Assembly: GCF_029867415.1 (NCBI RefSeq)
Contig: NW_026705401.1
Coordinates: 62,001 to 126,000, forward strand
Reading direction: 5' to 3'
DNA: 64,000 nt
Source: Vicia villosa
Taxonomy: Eukaryota; Streptophyta; Magnoliopsida; Fabales; Fabaceae
Shown here one piece after another: positions 55,879 through 64,000 of the stretch. The notes below the pieces were generated by a model. That model had not been told where the DNA came from. It was given only the letters and a program-made list of their open reading frames with translations, and ran no database searches. The translations under genes were made by a program, and so were the position numbers. The number at the start of each line of letters is the position of its first letter. Position 1 is the first letter of the stretch.

Positions 55879-57933
55879 AAATGGCGCCGTTGCCGGGGAT
55901 GGTTGTGATTGCATCGCAATAGTTTATATGGTCTTTAGCTTTGTATATATCGTATATATTGTATAGTTTCACTTGTATATTTTCACTTGTATATGTTTAC
56001 TTGTTTACATTCACAAATTTTTCCTTTTTGTATGATAATAGTTGTTTGTGTTCCATACTTGTGCATATGTGTTGGTTTGTGTACATAATTGTATACTTGC
56101 GTTTTCTTTTATGTTTGTATAATTGTTGTATATATTTGTACCCATAACGTTTGTTGAGTGCTTTGGTTAGGACACTTTCTTTAGGCTTGTGCGGTGAGAC
56201 GTCACCATGGCATGACAAGAGGAAGCTACTTTCCGAACACCGAAACAATAAAGGCGTCGAGCTAACGACGTAAAACAAGCGCTTGTTGGGAGGCACCCCA
56301 ACGGTTGTAAAGTTTTGTTTATTTTTATGTTTAAGAGGAATTTAGGTGAAGTGGTGAGTGATTGGAACAACAGATCCTGTTCTGATTTTTCTAGTTTCTG
56401 CTATGTCCGCTAAGCGGAGCAGAGCTCGCTAAGCGAGCATAGCAGAATTTTGTTTTTCTGCTCTGTACCAGTGGGGTTCCCATCCCACTTGTTTCACTCT
56501 TTTTTTCCCACTTTCACCAAGGCTATTTAGTAGTAGATACTAGTTTTATTTTTCTAATTCTTTTATTGGTTGTTTGTACTCAAATTTTGTTCGGTGATTC
56601 GAAGATTTTTGAGGTGATTTTCCAAAGCTTGAGTGTTTCAACTTGCGGATGTATGGTAGAATATTGTTTTTGAAGTTGTTTCATTCAAGGTACTCATTTA
56701 TCGCTTTCTATAGCATAACATGTTTAGGAAACTTTTCATTTGTACAATTACCATACGATTCATTCTTTTGCCTTACTTGCTTGTTGATTGAATCACTTTA
56801 GTTCCCAAACCATAAATGTGAGGAAGCTTTCCATTGTTTACATATGCTGGAGGCCACAATCTTTGTTTTAACTGGATTTTATTATGCTTAATCTTTTGTT
56901 TATGTTGATTTTATGAAAGCATGAAAAGGATCAAGGCATTTTGATTCATTTTGAGCACAACCACCATAACCAAATAGTCAATTCACCTTGTGAGTGTGTG
57001 ATCATTTGTTAACCCTTTTGAGCCTTTTTGTCAATGTCCATGTTGTATTTGCTAAATGCTTATCTTTGAGTGTTTAGTTCTCATTTTTGCATGGATGATT
57101 GATTCTTTGTTTTCTTGAACCCTCAACCATGATTTTTGGTATGAATTTTTACCTTGCCTTAGAAAGTATGGAGTATTCAGATGATGGTGTGGTTGAATTC
57201 AAGTTGGGGAGAGAAATGGTTACTACTTATTTGGTTGTTGCTATGAGGTTGAAAAGAAAGAAAAAAGAAAAAAATGTGAAAAAGAAAGAAAAGAAAAAGA
57301 AAGAAAAAAATGTGAAAAAGTTTTGAAAAACAAAAAGAAAAAAGAAGTGAATAATTATAAGTATGGTGTTTTGGTTGTGACAACTTGGAATAAGGAAGAA
57401 GTTTAATCGAGATTTTGTTGTTTGAATCTTTGGTGGATTCATCACTCCCTTAGGTTTAGGCAAGTTTTTGTTTCGATTAGCCTTAGGATATATCCCTTGT
57501 TTGTTAACCAAGCCACATTACAACCTTGAAAAGTTCTTGTGATTCTTGCTTTTGTATCTTCAATGTGATTTTTAGATGAGTGCATAATTTAATCTTTTGT
57601 TTGCAAGATTGTTGGATGAGTGTTAAAAGTCCTTTACCTTTGTGTGTTCTTCATCCATTGATGAATTTTTACTAGGTGTGATTCATGATGTAAGCATGTA
57701 TTATGTTAGAATGTTTTGTATGCTTTTTGTGCTTAGGATTCGTTTCGTTTACATGTTGTCGTTGTAGGATAGTGGTAAGTATTTACTTTGTTTATACGTT
57801 TTTGTATTAAGCCATACATTTGTTTTTGGTTTTCAAAACTTGTTGATTCACAATTCTTTGGTTTATTACTTTTGATTCTTTGATTTATTTGACATTGTTT
57901 GAGGACAAACAAGGTTTCAGGTTGGGGAGAGTT
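55879..57933 (+). repeat. D internal region 4, non-coding
   Basis: Primer site at 55882-55899, polypurine tract at 57920-57933. The purine tract near 57260 is a few bases shorter than in the other units, which shifts the Lys/Glu-rich frame and argues against it being a gene. Confidence 0.88.
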
Positions 57934-59349
57934 TGATAAGTGCCAAAATGTACTTATTTTGTGTATGTAAATAGTGGCACTTATCGATACTTTTGTTAAT
58001 ACCGTTTGAATAATTCCCCGTTTTGTGTATAAATACGTATACTTTGTGAATAGTTGTATTTTCATATATTTTTATACCATTTGATAGTTTTTCCTTTGTT
58101 TTTATAGGTATTCATGCTTATTGGAGCCTTGAGGAATAAAGTGTCAAAGACACGGCTTCGATTTCGCAATTTTGGTGAAAGCCCGCTTAGCCACCGTCAA
58201 GCGGACTTCCAAAGACTCAAAATAAGGATGACCAAAATCATCTTTTTGGGTCCATTCATTCATTATTGGATAGAGCATTGAATAAGCTTTCCAACGCTTC
58301 GAACTGGGCGCAAATCGGAGTTATGGTTCTCGAGTTATGGCGAAAACAAAATCTGATTTTTAGCAGACTCCGCTAAGCGGAGGGGGTCCGCTGAGCGGAG
58401 CTCTGGCGGAGCAAATCAGAGTTTGGATGCAATTTTGAGTCTGTTGAGCGGAGGGGGTCCGCTAAGCGGATCTGCTAAGACAGCAGCTCGTTAAAAGGGG
58501 CAAAAATCACATTTTTAGGTGATGGGTTGGGTATTTTTGAGTCCCAACACCATCAACTTCATTCTTAGATCAAAATTAGCTTAGAAAACAACTTCGGAGG
58601 TTGCATAAGGATGATCGGGGGTGGATTGAGCTTCGAACGGAGCTGACAAACCGGGAGATTTTCGGTTCATTTCTCTTCTTCTTTGTGTATTTCTCTTTGG
58701 TTGGGTTTGTTTGTATATTTACTTGAATCTTATGTATATTTACCGATTATAATGTTATATTTAACTTGCTTTACGAATCTGTGTTGATGTTATCCTGGAT
58801 TTTTGCTCTATGCTGAGGATTTGGGGTGCTTTAGAGATAAACTTCTTGAATCCTTATCTAGGATGATTATCTGTTAATTTCTGAACTCTAGAGATGGATT
58901 TAGAGCTAGCATTCACTGTGGGTATCTGTACTTAATGCTTTCGTGTTTGAGCGGCGCGCGAGAGATCGCTGACGCGAGAATACGAATGTTCTCGCGACTT
59001 CGCGTTAGAGATAACCTTAGTTGTGAGATGATCTCGTTTGTGCTCCAGAGATGGACGCTTATGTGAGAGATACGTGATGACATGGATGAGTATCGTAGGT
59101 TGAGTATAACGGGTTGGTAAGTGTATGTTTGTGAAGAGTGAATATATTTACATTCCTGATAAGTTATTTCTCTTCTAAGAATGTGTTCATTCTTTTCCTG
59201 TCTATATCTTTGTTTACCTTTTGCTCATTCCAACTCAAGCTCAAAACCGTAGAAACTGTTGAATGGCATCTCTCCATCTCTGTGGACGATAATTCCCGAA
59301 TCAATATTTCCAAATCTTTTTTGTTGCTTGTCCTATACTGCATTCAACA
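57934..59349 (+). repeat. D LTR 5 (1416 bp)
   Basis: Right-hand outer LTR. It ends ATTCAACA and is followed by the GTTGT duplication. It has GACGCGAG like LTR 1 and the private sequence GGGCGCAAATCGGAGTTATGG-like near 58307, without the insertion shared by LTRs 2-4. It is the most diverged of the five. Confidence 0.92.
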
Positions 59350-59354
59350 GTTGT

Positions 59355-60430
59355 GCGCGTTGTAAAGACTCAAGGTGAATTATTGGACTATGACAATGTT
59401 AATGAATTTGAGTGCAAATTCTTAAAGGACACTATTATGTAGTAACGACGGTTTATGCTTAAATATGATTGTTGACTATCTATTGACAAATTGAGGACTT
59501 TATCACCCGTAATATCTTGTTTGTAGTAGGCGGAATCATATAGATAAGATAAGCTTGTTTTGTTTCCTTAATGGTATAAAAAGTGATGGATGTTAAACCG
59601 CGAGAATAATCGCTCACCCTGTTGTGTAAACTTATGAACGAGTGGATATGAAAGAGTGAAACATATCGGACGTTGACTAAGTTGGATAATCAGAGTTGCG
59701 CAGCGAAAGCATGATGTGGCGCAGTTGCTATGAATACTACATGTGGACAGTGAAGGATTAACTTGTCGGAAGCCTACGGGGAAGATAGACCTTGATCCAT
59801 ATGTTGGATTTGGAAGATTGCAGATATAAGGATGTCGTGCCGGAGAATTAGAATTCTTTGAGTAATTGCAGAAGTAGTAAGTATGTGATTATGGATGTAT
59901 GTAGTTGATGAGTATGTGTTCGGAGAAGTTGAGACAATGAGTTGATACTCTATGATGCGATAATAATTTTGTTGCCGTTGTTAAGATGTTGTTGTAGATT
60001 CCGTATATAATGTGGAATTATAATCTATAAAGGACGAAGTTGATTATGTTGGTCATATAGGTATGATAACGTTACTACAAGAGTGATACGACTATGTGAA
60101 TAGAGTTGTTAGTATTTCGTTGATAATTGACGTATGAGGAGGGAATTGCGTATGTATTTTGGTGTTGACAGTGTTGTTAAGATGCTATTAGGAGGATGCA
60201 AATCCCAGTATGAGTGTGTTATGGTTGTTACTAATGTGTAAGTTGATGTCCCAAGTTATTTTTGGAATAATTAACAAATTAATAGAGGTTATGTTGAAGA
60301 AGTACCAGAATGGTTGTTATATGCGTAGTTGATTTGAGACGTGCTAATTGGTTGTTATGTTGGAATGTTAGACGTGGAAGTGAAGTCGAGGATGGTTGTG
60401 TTGGATAAATTTTCGAGGAAGAAAATCTTT
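59355..60430 (+). other. Element B internal region, right part, non-coding
   Basis: About 1.1 kb with no convincing frame. The last 30 bp (GAAGAAAATCTTTTAAGTGG region) is the kind of sequence that precedes the polypurine tract in Tekay-type elements. Confidence 0.6.
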
Positions 60431-60445
60431 TAAGTGGGGGAGAGT
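60431..60445 (+). promoter_or_regulatory. Element B polypurine tract
   Basis: TAAGTGGGGGAGAGT directly before the LTR start TGTAACCCCC. Confidence 0.85.
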
Positions 60446-63024
60446 TGTAACCCCCGGAAAAATGATTAATTGCTTAATTTAGTCGTTTGGGATATTTATT
60501 GAATTTTTCGCGTTTTGGGATGATTTAGTCGGTATTAGTTCGAGATAGTGGATCGATAATTAATCGAGAATTTTAATATTTTCGGTATTAGAAATATTAT
60601 TGGAATAGTATTCGAAGTTTTGGGAATTCTCCGAGTAATTAAGATTGGACCGGAAATTTGAGACTAAAAGTCAAAGGGAGAATATTAAGTAATTAAGTGG
60701 GCTGAGTGTGAACACTATGCGTGTAATTTTATAGGCCCAATTGGAATAATTGAGTGGTGAGGTATACACTTAGGTTTCAGAAAAACCAGAAACTTAAGAT
60801 AATTGGAAGCATTTTGGAAATGAGAAGAAGAGGAATAAAACAAGGGTTTTTGTACCGTAGCAAAAAGAAGGAAAAAGAGATACGAGAGCGACGTCGTAAA
60901 AGAGAAAACGGAAGAAGTATGCAAAGCCGGAAACCTTGGATTCGATCGGAATTTCAATAAAGGAATGAAATGTAGAGTAGACTTCGATTGCAAGGTAAGG
61001 GTGAGGTTCTTGCTCTACAAACGGGGATATGATGAACCGTATGTGGGGTTTTGGATGATAAATTTTATCTCTGTGTCTGGTATAATTTGTGGTGTTTGTT
61101 GTGTTGTGGTTTTCTGGGAAATTGCATGATGAACTATTGATGTGTTGAATGTTGATTAATTGTATTGATTTGTTATTTTATGAGGAAATTATCCCTGATA
61201 AAATTAATCGATGAATCTGTGAAGAAGTAAATTTTGTGTTCCGAAATTATTCTGGTAAAATATGAACGGGTAGTTGAATTAAATTTAATTCAGAACGCAG
61301 AAAAATACAAAAACAATTAGAAAATGAAAATTGGTGGCGGGGGCCACCATACTATGAGATGGGCGCCCCTTAAAGTGAGTAATGGGGGGTGGGCTCCCTC
61401 AGAAAGATAAATGGGAAAGGGGTGGGCGCCCTGCTTTCCAAGGTGGGGACCACACCATGCGATCACTCAGTGCATTATTTGGTACATGGAAATAATTTAA
61501 TAGTAATTAGTAAGAGTATCACTTGGTAATGAAAAACATGGTGAATAATTAATTGAAAACGGGATTGGTTAGTTAATTATATTTGGATACGGTAACAGAG
61601 GGTTAAGCATCACAGAAATTAATTAGCAGAAGGATAATATAGTGACTAGTAGTAATAAATAGTAAGTGAATGACAGACTTGGTAGCAATAGTGTTCTAAA
61701 TATAATTGTTAGTCTAACAGAGTTATATTTAGTAGAATTTTCAGTAGCAGTATGGAATTGAAAATAGCAGATTCAAGTAAATTGCAGAGTTAGTATTATT
61801 TGGTAGAGTTGACTGTAATAAGTTGCAGAAGTAGTAATCATAAATAGCAGATCGGAACTAAATTTACCGAGTAGCATAATTTAGACGAGTCCGTAATTGT
61901 TTCGGTATCCGTGAATTGGCGGCGTTTGGCGATGTTGTGGCGAAATGCATGTTACGCTATATTGTAATTTTGTGAATTGCAAGAAAATAATGTGACGTTT
62001 ATTTATCAATAATTAATAATATATTTTGGTGATATAAGCGAATGCCTTTGTGACGATATTTGGTGACGTGTTTTTGATTTCTGCTAATGCAATAAATAAA
62101 GCGACGTTGAGTTACCCTAATGATCGGTAATATTTGTGATATAGGCGTATGCCTCGCGAAGTTGTTTTGCGATGTTTGTGATTTGTTGCACTTTATCAGT
62201 GTCTCATGATTTGCATGTTTTAGCGACGGCCTGGATTGACAAACAGCGACGAAGGCTTATGCATATTTTGATGCCTCTATTTATTGGCAAAAGGCGATGG
62301 GGGCTGAAGCCCTGGGTACCACATGCATGTGCATTTGTTAGAGTCGCACTTCATGTGTATGATTATGATGTTATGTGTTTTGATATGTGAACTTATGTGA
62401 CTTGTTGTGAACTTTGAATATGATCTTATGTGAGATATTGTGACTTATGTTGTTGACTGTAACAGTGAAGTAAACTAGACGGTAACGATTATACCGCAAA
62501 GTGATGATTATAATGACTTGAACCTATATATATTGTTTATCATCACCCTGTTTATATTGTTAGATATTTAACCCCTTTCTTTTGTTTCACCGTAACCTTT
62601 ATACTGGTAACGTGCAGGTGATAGCTTTGATGAAGATTTAGACGCTGTTAGTCGATTCGGTGGTCGCTCTGATACGTAGCACTCGGGGGATAAACGATTG
62701 TTTAGTTATTGTTTTATTTGCTGAATTTTATATGGTTTTGGTTTAAATTGTAACTTAAAGTTACCGTGCAAAGATACTACGACATTATTTGAATATTCGT
62801 GAAGTTTGTTGATTCCGTTGTGAGTTAATTGTTTAATTTGAACAAAGGGATTTATGAGTAATGATTTAATTGTCATTTTAAATTTTTGTGCTATGTATCT
62901 ATGTGAAGGCATTTAAGCCATAATTGTTTTGAACGACGAATATGTGATATCCCAAATGATTGTATGTTTTGAATTTTATACTCTAATTTTCCGTATAATT
63001 AACGGGAAGATTTGGGGTGTTACA
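60446..63024 (+). repeat. Element B 3' LTR (2579 bp)
   Basis: TGTAACCCCCGG to GGGGTGTTACA. It contains AAG|GTAAGG (GT at 60995) and GTAACGTGCAG (ends 62617), a donor/acceptor-like pair, and a GC-rich inverted-repeat patch (61331-61450, GGTGGC/GCCACC and GGGCGCCC). A 68-codon Arg/Lys-rich frame at 60754 has no recognisable motif. Confidence 0.88.
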
Positions 63025-63025
63025 T

Positions 63026-63859
63026 TGTCAGCCTCTGAAGTTCAAGAAGAATAGAACATAACATTATGTAGTACGAGGTACAAGGTACAGACGAATGTTT
63101 CGTTCCACTATTGAGAAAGGACAGACATTGCGAACTATCTTGTCTCCCACTACGATCAAGCCGCCAAACTTTTAGAAGTTCCAAAACTACCCTTCCACGG
63201 ATATATTATTATATTGGCTATATAAAGGGCTTGAAGACTCAAGAGAAAGATGTAAATTCACGATCATATCCATTCTTGAAAGACTGTTCATAGATTTATA
63301 CTCTTAAGTCTAGAATTTTAAATATATCATTTACATTCAGCTTATGTAGAAGCACTTATAGTGTAAACAAACTCTGACTCAAACGGTTGTTTGATTGTGC
63401 CTCAAGAGACTTATTGGTATGTAATCTTGAGAATTTTAGGACTAGAGAGTCTTAAAGGTTGTTAGTCACAGGCGGATGCTTTTGCAGGGTTAGTCACAGG
63501 CGGTTGCTTGAGCAGGGTTAGTCACCGACAATTTCCCGTGCATTAGTTAGTCACTTGCGGGTAGCTTGTGCAGTGTTAGTCATTGGTGGTTGCCCATGCA
63601 TTTGTAATTAATTTGGTTATAGTGGATTAAGACCTCGATTGAGAGAGGCGAAATCTCCTTGGCGGTTGGACTAGACTAGCTTGGGAATTTCTCAAGTGAA
63701 CTAATATAAACATACATTGTTCTTTCCTTCTTGCACTTTATAGTTATTATCAAGGGTAAATAGTTTTCTGTTTAAGAGGGAAGTTGTTTTTTATCAAAGT
63801 TTTGTTTGTTAAAAATCCTATTCAACCCCCCCCCCTTTCTATTGTTTTTAACACCTTCA
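63026..63859 (+). repeat. Probable solo or truncated copia LTR
   Basis: Begins TGTCAGCC and ends CACCTTCA. A TATA box, TATATAAA, is at 63219-63226. The latter part resembles many copia LTRs: GTGGATTAAGACCTCG, CTTGGCGGTTGGACTAGA, and TATTCAACCCCCCCCC near the end. No primer site follows (the next bases are ATCCCCACC), so either the internal region is gone or the boundary is wrong. It starts one base after element B. Confidence 0.5.
63461..63604 (+). repeat. 28-30-bp minisatellite, five copies
   Basis: Units start GTTAGTCAC at 63461, 63489, 63517, 63546 and 63575, with a consensus like GTTAGTCACAGGCGGTTGCT then TGTGCAG. Divergence increases to the right. Confidence 0.88.
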
Positions 63860-64000
63860 ATCCCCACCCTATCACTAAAGCTCTTCACGTTGAAGGATTA
63901 GGGTTTCACAGCTGAAATCCTACACCATTTTGAGCTAAACTCCAAGCATTCAGTACCTGCAATCAGAAAAGAGAAGGAGATTAGAAGAAGAATCAGAAGA
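63860..64000. other. Unassigned right edge
   Basis: About 140 bp, ending in a purine-rich GAAGAAG stretch. No gene or repeat can be assigned from what is visible. Confidence 0.5.

Larger units (their letters stand above)
37046..59349 (+). mobile_element. Tandem array of element D: five LTRs, four internal regions (Athila-type primer site, non-coding)
   Basis: One 5-bp duplication, GTTGT (37041-37045 and 59350-59354), flanks the entire array. LTRs start TGATAAGTGCC and end ATTCAACA. LTR starts are 37046, 40501, 50988, 54461 and 57934, with a period of 3455-3474 bp once the copia insertion is removed. Each internal region starts with TGGCGCCGTTGCCGGGGA and ends with a GGTTGGGGAGAGTT tract. The primer site is that of Athila-group gypsy elements. 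No gag or pol is visible, so this is a non-autonomous family that has formed a multi-LTR array. Confidence 0.92.
34113..63024 (+). mobile_element. Element B: non-coding gypsy-type LTR retrotransposon, interrupted by array D
   Basis: The element has a truncated 5' LTR (34113-35627), a degenerate iMet-type primer site, internal DNA at 35650-37040 and 59355-60430, a polypurine tract TAAGTGGGGGAGAGT (60431-60445) and a full 3' LTR (60446-63024). LTR ends TGTAACCCCC...GGGGTGTTACA, the primer site and the pre-LTR segment ATCTTTTAAGTGGGGGAGAG are like Tekay chromoviruses. I find no gag or pol motif in about 2.5 kb of internal sequence, so it is probably a non-autonomous (LARD-like) derivative dependent on a relative. 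Confidence 0.78.

Noticed and set aside
37041..59354. CRISPR-like or tandem gene array suggested by the regular 3.47-kb period
   Set aside because: The period is fully explained by LTR plus body units with primer sites and polypurine tracts, and by one flanking target duplication.
60754..60960. A 68-codon Arg/Lys-rich frame in the B LTR, opposite a 92-codon minus-strand frame
   Set aside because: No counterpart can be compared because that part of the 5' LTR is missing. The composition reflects a purine-rich stretch, and no motif is present.
63860..64000. Possible start of a host gene (purine-rich leader-like sequence)
   Set aside because: Too short, with no start codon, splice site or protein to judge. 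It may equally be transposon or intergenic DNA.

Overview
This window looks like plant nuclear DNA, most likely from a large-genome legume (pea/vetch/lentil/clover relatives). It is AT-rich, consists almost entirely of nested LTR retrotransposons, and includes a 20-kb Ogre-type element, a group that is very abundant in Fabeae. I found no convincing host gene, tRNA, rRNA or CRISPR array. Every element whose orientation can be read lies on the + strand. The species is inferred from element types only.

Left block (1-32035). An AT-rich sequence (1-1289) is followed by element A, a decayed Ty3/gypsy chromovirus of Tekay/Del type (1290-30332; LTRs about 2.2 kb, tRNA-iMet primer site, gag-pol at 23689-28065). 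Its 5' LTR is split by a complete Ogre element (2870-22900; target duplication AAGTC; LTRs of 4729 and 4757 bp; tRNA-Arg-type primer site). The Ogre carries ORF1, gag-protease, RT-RNase H and a truncated integrase, all damaged. After A comes more AT-rich DNA, of which 31134-32035 repeats the first kilobase of the window.

Right block (32036-63024). A truncated LTR (C), related to the LTR of A, is fused to the truncated 5' LTR of element B, a gypsy-type element with no recognisable coding sequence. Inside B sits a tandem array (element D) of five LTRs and four internal regions with a period of about 3.47 kb. The whole array is flanked by one target duplication, GTTGT. D has a tRNA-Asp (Athila-type) primer site and no convincing protein. 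The second internal region of D is interrupted by a young Ty1/copia element of probable SIRE/Maximus lineage (43910-50917; duplication TATTA). Its two 902-bp LTRs are nearly identical and its 1564-codon gag-pol frame is intact.

Right edge (63025-64000). A probable solo copia LTR (63026-63859) has a TATA box and a five-copy minisatellite. No gene is visible beyond it.

The nesting gives a relative order: A before Ogre, and B before D before copia. The copia element is the only one that looks able to make all its proteins. The observations most worth checking are: a pol stop codon in a leaky UAG-CARYYA context followed by a short membrane-anchor frame; a 55-codon two-helix small ORF that is the first AUG of the Ogre leader; paired hairpins with shared loops and different stems in the copia LTR; the tandem LTR array, whose inner LTRs share derived mutations; and possible introns inside the LTR leaders of the A, B and C families.
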